64,000 nucleotides of DNA, taken from NCBI RefSeq assembly GCF_020520425.1, contig NC_079492.1:110581157-110645156 (forward strand), given 5' to 3'. The stretch is from Spinacia oleracea. Lineage: Eukaryota > Streptophyta > Magnoliopsida > Caryophyllales > Amaranthaceae. Both the position numbers and the translations under genes were made by a program. Positions within the stretch are counted from its first letter, which is position 1. Each line of letters starts with the position of its first letter. This document shows, in pieces, positions 45,767-56,804 of this stretch. The notes beneath the pieces were generated by a model. It made no database searches, had not been told where the DNA came from, and saw only the letters and a list, made by a program, of their open reading frames with translations.

Positions 45767-45774
45767 TATAAATA
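45767..45774 (+). promoter_or_regulatory. Possible TATA box
   Basis: TATAAATA in the context GACTATAAATATCCC. It lies 1.1 kb before the ATG at 46903, so it fits only if a 5' untranslated intron exists. Weak. Confidence 0.25.
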
Positions 45775-46036
45775 TCCCTTTTAGAAAATTTTCTTTTATC
45801 AATGGGAATACGGAATCCAGCCTTCTCTTCAAATTCGTAGTTCTAAAGGGAAGAAAAGAGAAAGTGCAAAGCTGTCCATAGAATCGTTCAATATCTTTCT
45901 ACAAGATCATGCATTACATTAGTACGTATATTACTGTATACAACAATCAAGTCAACCAATGTAATCCAACAAATACAAGCAGAACACAATGCTCAAAGTA
46001 AAGCATAAAATCAATGTAATTCTGACCCATTTGTAA

Positions 46037-46205
46037 GGTTATAAACAATATAATTCATGCGGAAAAACCATAAAGCCAGAATCCAAATTTATTGTCACGT
46101 AATCAATTAGCATAATTTAGTATACATATATACTATGTGATGCGTGTCTTCCCTAGCTCCTTCCGAAACGAACAAGAACAAGTACAAAGCCTCAATTGAC
46201 TCGCC
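46037..46205 (-). repeat. Decayed fragment of a copia LTR related to 1255-2700
   Basis: On the minus strand it reads ACTTGTTCTTGTTCG, then GCTAGGGAAG with a CACGCA-like stretch, an ATGATTATGTG-like stretch and TTTATGGTTTTTCCGCATGA. That is the same order as the last 160 bases of the copia LTR, with many differences. It is an old relic of the same or a sister family. Confidence 0.7.
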
Positions 46206-46902
46206 ATCTTCTATAAAAAATTGTGCGGTTTTCTAGAGGTTCCATGAAAACTAAGGTAAACGCATGGCTTAAAACGCGTACACTTTGCGGAGTCCGCATG
46301 ATCTTTGGAGTAAGGTCTGTATGTGTTGTGGGGGGCGTGACTTAAATTTTAGAGTTTCAAGGTTAGTCCACTCTTTGATCAAGAACTTGAGGGTTTCAAG
46401 GTTAGTCCACCCTTGGGTTTGTAAGTAATAGTTTCACTTCACTAAGCATTTGGTTTCAATTTACTTAATGTAACACCAAATGTTATGTATTCAGCTACTC
46501 TTATGCCCAAAATTTTCCTTCTTTCATTTGATATCTTTTCTCATATTTAGTGGGGATTATTGGAATTTAAAGATGGAAAAGTGCGCCGAAAACCTATTGG
46601 ATTTTCTAAAACCGACAGGTTGAGAGCAAGTGGAAAATCGAAGTTAAATAGGCCTTTTTTGAATTGCACCGAAGAAGGTTTTGAAAACAGACATTTTTAT
46701 GAAGGTTTTTGTTTGAGCTCGCGACCGACCGGTTTTGAGAAATCGGTCTGCCCAATTTTGAGAATTCTTCTTCGTGTTTGTGCGGTAGTTTTTGAGTTCC
46801 TCTTTAAATTCCTTCCCTTACACATCCTTGTAAATTTGATTTAAGGATGTTTATAATTCTGATTATTATGATTGAACGTAGCCCCCATTATTTCTATTGA
46901 TT

Positions 46903-49403
46903 ATGGAGCTCAAAGAAAGAAAAACATTACCGGCGGCAGGGCCGCCACCTACACTTCCTCCACCAAATATACTTTCTCCGCCGTGTAATCGGCCTCTACC
47001 GCCGCTGAAAGTTAGTTGCTTAATTATTATTATTATTATTTTTTTAAAAAAAAATAGTCTGAGACCGAAAGTAATTCTTGTTATTGTTTGTATTTTTGTT
47101 TTGTAGCTCTGTACTCGTCGCTCAACAACATCATCTTCGAAAGGCTTTGATTGTTCAAGGTATCATACTATCGTTATAGCATTTGTTGAATTTAGAATGA
47201 TTAATCTCAATTTTTTATTTTTGGATTTAACAGTGTGATGTTATTGACAAAATTCGTGTTCTCTGTTGTTGTGACCATGCAAACTAGCTTTTCTTTTTCT
47301 ATTTTGATTATTTAGTAATGGAAATTTGATTTTATTTTTGCACTAAATTTGGATCTGAGTTCCAAAAATTTGATCTTTTTGGTTTTTGTGTATTTGATCT
47401 CTGGTTGTTGGTTTTCTATGGAATTCCTGATGTCGGTTTTCCTTCTCCAATTCGACGGGAAGAAGTCGTTACAGTATAGAAGAAACCTTTGTTTTTGTCG
47501 AAAGTAGGAAAGAATGTGTTGGATTAAACTTAAGAATAAAACAAAAAGTAGTGTGAAGATCTAATCCTGTGATTTAAAAATTGTAGGTCGAACCCCCTTT
47601 TGCTAATGTCGGATGTAAAAGTTGCTAGTACTCCTATGACAAACATTGATGAGATACGAAGCAGTGATTTTCGTGTGGTATTAAATTTTATAACATCACA
47701 TGTGGGCAATGTTTTTGAAGATGATGAGAAACCGTATAATACACACAGCTTAGCTGCACCGCTTATTCAAGTGTTTTCCGTGCGGCTTGACAGCTACTTG
47801 AAAGATAAAAGAGCTTGTATTTATGGTAAAATAAATGTAATTGAGGATAGTCCTTCAGGCACAACCTTTACTCTGTATGATCGACCGAAGCATAGTCCTG
47901 AGGTGTTGCAAAAAAAGGGGGCTCTTTTATCTTTAACTGGACCATTCCATGGTGAATCACATTCTTTTGGTGCCATCTCACGATCTAGAGGAGCTACTAT
48001 GCAGTTGGCTCTTAGAGATTCTGTTAGTGATTTGGAAGTTAGAACAAGTTGATGATCATTATGACAAACTCCAAACTGTTATTCTAAACAGTCTACATGG
48101 ACGTGCAACAGTGTATTATGCAACTGTGCTTTATGGGGTAATGGCACATATTGAACTCGAGTTCCATAACGATGAGGATTATGGAGGTGATCCACCTTCA
48201 GATGTTCATCTCATTGTGACTGCTCGTTATGGCAATAGCAAACTGTATCCAACCGATTCCAACTATTTTCAGATGGTACTTCTAAAGAAGCCCCTAGACG
48301 ACTTAGTGCAGACGACAGATGCTACTGGCACTAGTAAGTTGCTGTGTCAACATTGTGTAGTTGTGCCAGCATATTCTTCACTTATTGTAGAAGCCAACTT
48401 ATTTAGCCCCAGTGGTAAAAGTTTATGTGGTTGTGTTGAATTCTCAGCAGTTTATGCTGGTCAATTTATTCACAAAATGAGGGTGCTGAATGGTCATGTC
48501 CGAGTACAACTTACTTGGAACAGTATGAATATACATTGTCGACTTCCCAAAGACACAAGTGTTTGGGGAAGTGTAGTTCCAGCGGTGCCTAAGCCATCAG
48601 GAGTATTTTATGCTATGGTTGAGGTGTTCTCTATTCTTATTCGTGGGATTAATTATGACGTTCAAAGTGTTTCTGGTACTGTTTGGATTGATGACGGCTT
48701 CGGGGATCCCTTTTATATGTTCCAAAAAGATAAAGGAAGTTGTGAATCAGTTTTGCAGGATGACAAAACTCTATTTTTATTAGGACCCGAAAGAATTGCT
48801 CCCGATTCTGACTTTTCTTTACGAATAGATATCAAAGATCCTAAATGGGGGCTTGAACTCAGTATAGGGGGTTTGCAATGGAACTACATTACACTTGGCC
48901 GCTACACTTGGTATGACAAACGTTTATGTTCTGTTATTAAGGGCAAGGACGGTTGTGCTGTTGTGCATCACACAATCTTTTACGATGCTGTTGAAGCTAC
49001 CGTGGAGGCTAAATTCTACTTTAATGGTGGTGCTGATGTTGACGCCTTTGTTTATGGATCTTTAGTTGTTCGCTATGGAACCTATGAGTATCTTACATCT
49101 TACGAAAACAAATACTTCAAGACTAGGCTTTACCACATGAAGAAAAAGGACTCTTCATGGGTAGCCAAGGGTGATAACATTCCCTTGTCAAGATCTATAG
49201 TAGCTGTCCCAAGAAATTCATCTCTTATAGTTGAAGTGGACTTGATGGCAACAAGTGCTTCAAAGGGGTTTCAGTTCCCGGAAGAACAACTGCGTGGAGA
49301 GGCAGAATTTCATATTGGTTCAGATTATACATCTCATAATATCCAAGGGGCAAGGGGATTATATGTCACTCAACTAAGTGTCAAGTGGGGGCTTGGGGTT
49401 TAA
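46903..49403 (+). pseudogene. DUF6598 (JIP60 C-terminal-like) two-domain gene, one frameshift
   Basis: Three exons: 46903-47010, 47107-47159 and 47587-49403. The introns are GT-AG and the frame is kept across both junctions. Exon 1 encodes a proline-rich start (MELKERKTLPAAGPPPTLPP). Exon 3 encodes two tandem domains. Domain 1 has IQVFSVRLDS, IYGKINVIED, LYDRPKHSPE and LTGP. Domain 2 repeats this with VEVFSILIRG, GTVWIDDG and LLGP, and each ends with a PAYSSLIVEA or PRNSSLIVEV block. These fit DUF6598, the non-catalytic domain also found behind the ribosome-inactivating domain of cereal JIP60; no such catalytic domain is present here. A single extra base near 48037 shifts the frame inside domain 1, so the copy is broken or the base is an assembly error. 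I chose ATG 46903 because both introns then join in frame. Confidence 0.75.
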
Positions 49404-49626
49404 ATGTCCATGTACTTTCAGGACTCAGGTTCTCTTGTCGGAGTATATTTCTAAGAAGAAGCAATTAAGAAAGAAGAATCACATTGACTTGTTGATTGTA
49501 GATAACTTTTACTCACTCATTTACCATTTCTCGCTTTTAAAGAATTTCCTAAGACCAATTAATCTTTTTTGTTGTTACATGAGGTTATACAGATAGCCAA
49601 TTGGCTTATCTTTGCCAAATATTGTT

Positions 49627-50651
49627 CTACTTTTTGAGTGTTATAGCTTCTGCAGTGCTCCATTTCCTTCGAGGTTTAAGGTCTGATTTAACAGCACCAG
49701 GTGATGAATTTTTCTTAGTTGAAGCATGAGATTTTGGTGCAGTATCAGGCTTAATCCGACCTTGATGAGTCTTGACTGTTAATTTTATCGAACCTTTGCC
49801 TTGTATTTTCTGCACATTCTTGACTATGGTTTCCTTACCCTTGTTCCAAATTGGTGGTTGATTAACATAGACTTTGGAAATGGTTGTTTTAGTCCTTTTG
49901 ACAGTCGATTTCAGAGAGAATTTCGCAGCAGTTGATGTTGCCTTTAAGTTGTTGCCTGCACTACTTTCTGGAGGTGCCTTTGCTGTTTTTGATTGAGTTG
50001 CTCCCATGTTGTTGTTCTTAACTGTTGTGTGTTTCATTGACAATTTCTTCTCAGTAGTCAATTCCATCCGTTGGACCGGTTGTTTTGTGGAATCTTTCTT
50101 GCTTAATGTTGCTTGCACTTTCTTTGGTGTTGATCTTATGGGTATCTTTGAATTTTCTTTCACATTCCCTGTTATTAAGAAATGAAAATGTATTATTTTT
50201 TTCATCAGAAATTAAATTAGCAATAAGATGTACATGAGTGTTTATAGAGGAGTTTGTTACCTGCAGAAAGCTGGTCAATAGGACTACTGTTAAGAATGCC
50301 TAGCGCGGCAGCTTGCTTAACAAGTTGCTGCAACTGAACACCCAACACATCATCCTTCAATTCCAAGCTAGATGAACTTGTTCGCGTATAGGAGGGTCGT
50401 TTCATCTCAACAACCTCTGCTTGTACCTTTGTAAACGAGCCTTGATTGGATAACGACGAACTCAAGGAGTACATATCATGTCTAATAGCGCTGCAAATGC
50501 TGGTTAAATTTGCAACTGCTAGTTCCAATTGTTGTAACCTCATCTGGTTGGCGACAGCCACACGACGAATCTCTTGAACTGGTGGAATTAAAGAAACCTG
50601 TTGATCATCCTTAGACTTGCTAGCTTCGTCCATCTTGCTGCTATTCCTCAT
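49627..50651 (-). CDS. Unrecognised gene, coiled-coil N-terminus and basic C-terminus
   Basis: Two coding exons: 50651-50261 and 50168-49627. The intron has donor CTGCAG|GTAACA and acceptor AATAACAG|GG, and the joined frame is 310 residues. A 5' non-coding exon probably ends at 50795 (donor CCAG|GTAAGT) and splices to 50667. The N-terminal third includes VANQMRLQQLELAVANLTSI, a likely coiled coil. The rest is rich in Lys, Ser and Thr with a strongly basic character (isoelectric, nuclear-like) but no domain I know. It converges on the DUF6598 gene, with 223 bp between the two stop codons. An alternative start is the Met at MDEASKSKD, six codons later. Real gene likely because both splices keep the frame; function unknown. 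Confidence 0.65.
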
Positions 50652-50795
50652 TTGAGACTTGTTAAATCTGATACCCAAAAACAAATAACAGTTGAAATAT
50701 GCACCAAAGTGTCAGACATTACATTTCTTAGGCTTTTTCGGGACAACAGACATAAAAATGTAACACAATTAAGCAGCTGCAATCGCGCACTTACC

Positions 50796-51553
50796 TGGAT
50801 ATGAAGGCGTAGGCTAAGGAATGAATCAAGTTCCAGCTGTTAGTCGCAGTTTCATCCAAACCAGGTGAATGACATTGTCTTAAAAAAGATATAAGATTTA
50901 TGCATATAAATAAGTGAAAGTTTCAACATTGAAGGAGATCACTTAGTTTAGTGGGGGAATGCATTTCTGGTGAAGGGTTCACGTTTTTTGGTTGACTATA
51001 CTTAAAAGAAATTGAAGAACAAGAATATAACAGATGCATACAGTCTACATGTTGTAAATTTGGCAGGCCAGGCCCAGGCCCAGGCCCAGCAGCCGGCCAT
51101 TTAGGCCTGTTAGGATAAGAAGAATTCATTGGGGTCAGATAACGATTGTTGTCCTCTTGACTAATAATGGCCACTTAAATTATATTTTTTTTTTTTTTTT
51201 TTTTGACATAGCCACTTAAATTATAACGTGTTGTTAAAAGTAACAACTGACAACTTATGTGTTATTATGCTCTTCTAAGTTTTATGAAAGAGTAAAAATT
51301 TCATGCTTGAAAATCACGAGTGCCTCATAAAATTCATTTGTGTATCACTGTATGTCTGTGTCTATGGCGGAGTACACAACTTTCAACATTTGTTATGTTA
51401 CCTTATGGAAACTACGAGAACAAATATATACCCCGATTCCCCGAAGCATTATTTATATTTATATTTTTATTGTCCTAAAATATAATAGTGGTAATTAATA
51501 AAAATAAAAATTCATGGTTTTGTACATACAAGGTATACAATAAATTAATTCTA
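50796..51553. other. 5' untranslated exon and upstream region of the unknown gene
   Basis: The part up to about 50870 probably contains the 5' untranslated exon. Beyond it lie a GGCCCAGGCCCAGG repeat (about 51067-51090), a T20-type run (51187-51206) and AT-rich DNA. No other gene seen. Confidence 0.4.
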
Positions 51554-51866
51554 CACAAATTCTTATTTACAATGGGTGTACAATAAATATTGTACACCGA
51601 AGTAAAAGTTAACTCAAAATGCTTAAAAGTTAAGCTTATATATGTAAAAGTTATCTATTTTTAAGTGATTAATTTTTTCATTTTAATAAAACTTATTTCT
51701 TCAAAATCACTTATAATGTATAAAATTAATCATTTAATCATTTCTATCAACTTTCTTTTTTACTAATATAAAAGTTAATTAAAACTAGGTTAAAGTTACG
51801 AAAAAATGGGTAAAAGTTATCTTGGTGTACAATAAATTTATTGTACACCTTGTGCGCGCAAGACCT
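51554..51866 (+). mobile_element. Foldback MITE, family with GTGTACAATAAA palindromes, copy 1
   Basis: About 313 bp. It starts ACAAATTCTTATTTACAA, followed by a palindrome GGTGTACAATAAATATTGTACACC-type (24 bp, 51573-51598). It ends with a second palindrome (GTACAATAAATTTATTGTAC) and the hairpin CTTGTGCGCGCAAG. A near-identical copy lies at 63098-63410 and a partial inverted one at 52805-52897. No coding capacity and no clear target duplication, so the superfamily is open. Confidence 0.8.
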
Positions 51867-51897
51867 ATATCGGGTAACTTTTGTCCAGATTCTTATA

Positions 51898-52235
51898 CTC
51901 TCTCCGTCTCTTTTTGTTCTTTACGTTTTCGTTTTTGGTATTTCAATAATGTTCTTTACATTTCATTTTACATTATCACATAACTGACTAAGTATTCTAT
52001 CAAAATTCGTGTCCAAATATTATTTTAACCAATTAAATTCATTGTGTCATTTAATCTCTCACACTTTTCCATTTGGACATTAAATTTTTCTCATTTACCA
52101 ATATCAGAATTTTGATAAAGTGAAAACATTATAAATAAACGTAATTTATCTTGTTTAAATAAAAAAAATTGAGGAATTTTGATGCAAATTAATTAATCGT
52201 TAAAGCGCGTGAAAAATACCAAACGACGGAGGGAG
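51898..52235 (+). mobile_element. Stowaway-like MITE, copy A
   Basis: Ends CTCTCTCCGTCTC and GACGGAGGGAG with TA on both sides, the pattern of Tc1/mariner-derived Stowaway MITEs (338 bp). Its interior is related, in inverted orientation, to the element at 52238-52648. Confidence 0.75.
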
Positions 52236-52237
52236 TA

Positions 52238-52648
52238 CTTCTTCAGTCCCCCCCCCCCCCGTCTCTTTTTGTTCTTTATGTTTGATATTATGCACGCGAT
52301 TTAACGACTAATTAATACGCATTGAAATTCCTCTATTTTTTTATTAACACAAGGCAAATTACATAAATCTAAAATGCTTTAACTTTTTTTTTAAAAAAAA
52401 AGTATGACATTGGGAAGATGAGAAATATTTAATGCTCCATTAGAAAAGTGGGAGAGATTAAATGCCTCAATGAATTTAATTGATTAACATAATACTTGGG
52501 CACAAATTTTGGTACTCCGTAGAATTTTGATTTGAATAATCCTTGGAGTATTGTGTGTAATATAAAAGGAAAGATCCCCCAATGTAAAGAACATTTTGGG
52601 ACACCCAAAAAGGAATACGTAAATAACATTTATGGTAGGAGGGAGTAA
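52238..52648 (-). mobile_element. Stowaway-like MITE, copy B, inverted relative to copy A
   Basis: It begins near CTTCAGTC followed by a C run (13 C), then CGTCTCTTTTTGTTC, and ends GGTAGGAGGGAG|TA. The first half matches the reverse complement of the right half of copy A (for example ACGCGATTTAACGACTAATTAA against its complement). The interior carries an extra ACTCCGTA relic. Confidence 0.65.
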
Positions 52649-52804
52649 CTTAATTTTAAAACGTTTTTATTAACTATTGTATTATGAAAAAAAAGATGAT
52701 GTATAAATATTTTAATGGTTAAATACTTACCTTTATACTTCGTACATTATTAGTGATTTAGAAATTTTAATTCTGATGAAAATGAAAAAAATTATCACCA
52801 AAAA

Positions 52805-52897
52805 ATAAGGTTGAGGTAACTTTTAAGCATTTTAAGTTAATTTTTACTTCGACGTGTAATATTTAATGTACACCACTTGTAATTAAGAATTTGTGTA
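52805..52897 (-). mobile_element. Partial foldback MITE, GTGTACAATAAA family, copy 2
   Basis: The reverse complement reads ACAAATTCTTAATTACAA, GGTGTACATTAAATATTACA and AATGCTTAAAAGTTA, matching the first third of copies 1 and 3 with several substitutions. The rest is missing. Confidence 0.7.
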
Positions 52898-53424
52898 AAA
52901 AACATTAAAAGCTAAAGTTAAATAAGACTTTTTTTATTACACAAAAGGATTGAAGATTTGAAGTTGTTGGGCCGTGCGCTAGCAGGCACGGTTCCCCTAG
53001 ATATAAAAACCTATTTTGTAAAAGAAGTTGTGTAAAAAATCATTGTCAAATTTCACGGAGAATTGTCCTGCAAAATCTAAACGAATGGCTAATGTGTATA
53101 TCCTGACTAAACTTTTCCACTCTGAATGGCTTCATCCAATGGCAAGGGAATCGGTGCTGCACTGGTATACCATATTTTGCTAAATTGGACAAGACACGTT
53201 CTGAAAAAACTTCCAAACGTGTTGCAATAGCTCCAATAATTCTCTAGTTTGTCGACATTCATTATTTTAGAGCTTCAACGTATAGCCATATAAAGTACAA
53301 AGATTTACTTAAAATTAGGAACTGGTAAAGAGAGCAGAATATTCTTTCAACTTCATACGTTCAAATACGTCATGAGCTCATGTTCCTACGAAATACCTAC
53401 GCCAAAACAGAGAGCTGAATACAA
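52898..53424. other. AT-rich intergenic DNA
   Basis: Nothing recognisable. A GGGCCGTGCGCTAGCAGGCA-type short palindrome near 52970-52992 is the only structured part. Confidence 0.4.
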
Positions 53425-53814
53425 CACTGCACCAAAACAATCGTAAAATAATTGCTCAATGGTTTGCTAAGGATTCAATCTTCTGTAGCAAGAGTTTGCT
53501 ACGGATAGTTGTGTACTGTAGGAAAATTTTGCTACGGATATAAATTTTCTGTAGCAATGTTTGCTACGGAAAATTATATTCCGTAGCAACCATTTGTTAT
53601 GGTTTTTGTTTCAACGATGATTTTTCTATTTCAAAGTTGAAGCGGAATACATGAAAACCGTAGAGAAATAGAATTTACGACCCCATGTTTTTATATGGTT
53701 CTGTTCCGTAGAAAATTCCGTAACAAACTTGTATTTACTACGAAATATAACCATTTGAAACGAACTTTTTTCGTTTCAAAGGGCTGTTTTTTTTTGTTTT
53801 TTTTTTTTGTAGTG
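53425..53814. mobile_element. CACTA-like foldback with GCTACGGA repeats
   Basis: The left end CACTGCACCAAAACAA and right end TTTTTTTTTGTAGTG form an imperfect inverted repeat of CACTA type. The motif GCTACGGA or its complement TCCGTAGC occurs several times between 53495 and 53590, as in CACTA subterminal regions. It is only 390 bp and non-coding. No 3-bp target duplication was found. Confidence 0.45.
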
Positions 53815-54886
53815 TTGTTCTACGTTCTCTTCTCCTCTCCTCTCCGCTTTCTTTTCTCTTTGCTAGTTTTCCCCTTTTTTTTTGTTTCTGTGGTCTACAT
53901 TCTAAAAGAAAAGGGAAGTGAATTTTTTTTTAAATAAAATAATTTCGACCACTGTAACGGTCGGCAAATATAAAAAAATTAAACAAGTATATATCTATCA
54001 CAGATTCACAGTGTCCCGTTGACAATTAGAGAATTATTAAATATTGATAATCATAGCTTGCAAGTTTGATTAAGAGCCCGAATTATAAAATTAGTAAAAT
54101 CCGAATGTTGGATAGGAAGTACAGAAGCGCATGAGAATGGTGTGTCGAAAATGGTACGTAACTATATTATGCGAGCAGGCTGCCAGGCTTCTATTCTACT
54201 TTCGAAAGTGGAAAATAAGGGGTGGGCTGTGAAACTGTACGTGAAAGCGCATGGTCTTTAATTTAGAATCAACGCTTTACATTTCGCACAATTAGAGGAC
54301 CATATTTATATTTATTAATAATTTGTATTTATTAGGCACCAATAATATGTAATTTCAGTGGAACTCTAACGCATCAACAGTGATCTAATTGTATACACTC
54401 TCCTTATGTACATAGTGGACAAATACTCATGACTCATCCCACCACCTAATAATTGTACCCATACATACTTTTCCTTTTTTTCTATGGCTCCTTTTTATTT
54501 CCAAAATTTTAAAAATACTTCAATTGTTCATCTTATTTGTGTAAGATGAAAATAGTTGGAATGGTTAAAAATAATTTATATATCAAGGCCTCTTTTATAA
54601 CACATATTTCTTACCAATTAGTGATACTTTTTTATCAAATAGCTAGTTACTCATTGTGATTAAATATTTTTACATTGTACTATTATTAATTATGTTATAT
54701 ACTTCTATAGCTATACTTTCTATTCTAAATAGTAATTTTCTCTAATAACAACATCAACGATTTTCTACGTATGGCGGTCTCACAGGGGACTTTATCATAA
54801 TTGGCCACATCTATCAATACAAGTGTAAATAGTGAGAATACAACAACTTATGAGATTACTCCGTACCATTTACACGGTACACACTA
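53815..54886. other. Intergenic DNA
   Basis: Low-complexity pyrimidine-rich start (to about 53890), then AT-rich DNA with no gene or repeat that I recognise. Confidence 0.4.
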
Positions 54887-55143
54887 CTCCCTCCGTCTCG
54901 GGAAACTCACACCGTTTTAACTGAACACTTTGCCAATACACAACTTCGACCACCAATATTATATTATAAAAACTTATAAAATATTAATATTTTGAAAATA
55001 TATATTACTCCGTAAGATGAAGCCAGCAATATATTATATACACTAACTTTTATTTTAATATACTAAAAATAAAATAGGGTTAAAGTAATTATGTAAATAG
55101 TGCAAAAAGTCAATACAGTGCGAGTATTCCGGGATCGAGAAAG
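54887..55143 (+). mobile_element. Stowaway-like MITE
   Basis: 257 bp between TA dinucleotides. Left end CTCCCTCCGTCTCGGGAAAC; right end complement CTTTCTCGATCCCGGAATAC. The imperfect TIR contains the Stowaway CTCCCTCCGT core. Confidence 0.7.
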
Positions 55144-55156
55144 TACTTTATAAGAA

Positions 55157-56249
55157 GCGGAATGATAAAGGTCGCAACATGCGACCTTTAAGCCGTGTCA
55201 CAGTGGTGACATGGCACGCCTATGTGTCATGAATGTATTTGGAAACTAAAATATTTAGATTATATAACCTATTATACATGTCATATAAAAAAGGTAGGAA
55301 AATCTTAATATTGTAATTTACAAATTGAATAATATATTTTTTTTATTTCAGAAAAATAATTCTAATTTGTATAGGATATTAGAAAAAAAAATACTTTTAA
55401 TTATTTATATGATATAGGAAATTAAAATAAAAAAATAAATTTACTAATTTATACTTAGAAAATAAAAAATACAGTACATTAGAAAATAAAAAATTAGGAA
55501 AAGAATTTCGTCTTTATTTGTTTATTGGGTTTATACGGCACTTGAAGTGTTGTTCTTCCTCTTCCGAAATTACTTATCTAATGGGATGATGATGCATGAC
55601 TGTGCGCCTGTAGGCCGATGAACTGCGTGTAAACCTAACTAAAACTAACCTAATCATTAAAATTAAAACAATATTTTAAAGTAATGTATAATTATAAATA
55701 TTTGCTTACATAAAATAATTTATTTATTTTTTTGGGTGAAAGAAGATCGAGGGGCAGACCCCTAAGTAAAAGAAAACACAAGTCAAAGGAACCCAAAACA
55801 AACGAAAAACTACAGACTATCAAAACAAAACGAAGGGAAATATTTCTTGATAGAGTCAGTAGTTTTAGTTCCTTGCTACTCCGTATTTACATAAAATATA
55901 TTACTTCGTATTTTATTATAAATTGATGTACGGAGTATTTTTTAAATTAAATTGATGTATTTTATAAATTGCACAAAAATATATTATTAGATTTAATTTT
56001 AATTTTTTTTAATTTGTAATTTATAAGATAAAAGGAAATATATATTTACTATGAATATAATAAATATTTGTTTCCTTCTTTGTATCGACTGCCTTATTTA
56101 TATATTTTCATAGTAAAAATATTGAATTGATAGTAAAAATAAATTAATGACGTGTAGCCTACATGGTGCTTATTTGTACCAATGAAATGCCGACATGTAA
56201 GATTGTGACAACATTTTGTTGTCGCAACTTGCGACCTATATCATCGTCC
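55157..56249. mobile_element. Non-autonomous MULE-like element with 9-bp target duplication
   Basis: A 1093-bp AT-rich element. It is flanked by perfect TTATAAGAA duplications at 55148-55156 and 56250-56258. The ends are an imperfect TIR sharing ATGATAAAGGTCGCAA/ATGATATAGGTCGCAA, and each end folds on itself (GGTCGCAACATGCGACC; GTCGCAACTTGCGAC). A 9-bp duplication is the Mutator hallmark. It holds a small ACTCCGTA...TACGGAGT foldback at about 55877-55940. No transposase. Confidence 0.8.
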
Positions 56250-56698
56250 TTATAAGAAAACACAAATCATGTACTCTTAATATATATCTTATTACGAGGC
56301 CAGGACGCCAGGTATGTCCTACGATCAACTTGTTTAATTTCTTTACTTTCGTCTCTCGCACATTTTAATTCGCAAATATGATGGTGCAGGGGTGTGCACA
56401 GTGCTCTTGGTGCACTGGTGCCCAAACGACATGCAATAAATATAAAACGCGGATATCTTGTTGAATCCGGAGAAGAAAAGAACAAGTTGTTTTTTTGATA
56501 AAAAAAGAACAAACGTTGTTCTTTTGTTAAAAAAAAGAACAATGACTGCTCTGTCCCTTTTTTTCGTTCTTTTGTTTTTCACTCCATTTTTCTGGTATAT
56601 ATACCTTCTTTTTTATAATTTTCGAATCAGAATTTGTGAAGAGGAGAGAGAAAAACTATGGAAAGGAGAGAGAAACTGTGAAGAGGAGAGAGAAAGTA

Positions 56699-56804
56699 AT
56701 GGAAAATTCTCAGATATTGGTTGATTTTTCTACTTCAATATCAAATTCTATTGATTCTTCTTCTTCAAATTTGAATTCCTCTGCTGATAATTCGATTTAT
56801 GAAG
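56699..56804 (+). pseudogene. Possible orphan first exon of a transposase-type gene
   Basis: An ATG at 56699 opens a serine- and asparagine-rich peptide (MENSQILVDFSTSISNSIDS...) that reaches a good donor, GAAG|GTAATT, at 56804. A purine-rich leader of GAGAGAGAAA repeats precedes it. Such a short acidic, serine-rich first exon would suit a FAR1/MULE-type gene, but I cannot confirm that. No second exon is visible. Confidence 0.3.

Larger units (their letters stand above)
45456..46902. other. Upstream region of the DUF6598 gene
   Basis: No gene. It contains a possible TATA box (45767-45774), a decayed minus-strand copia LTR fragment (about 46037-46205), and a short imperfect duplication around AGTTTCAAGGTTAGTCCAC (about 46350-46410). 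The Athila LTR borders it on the left, 1.45 kb from the start codon. Confidence 0.5.

Noticed and set aside
46560-46844. 94-residue frame upstream of the DUF6598 gene
   Set aside because: No family resemblance, no splice connection to the downstream exons and unremarkable codon use; treated as chance.
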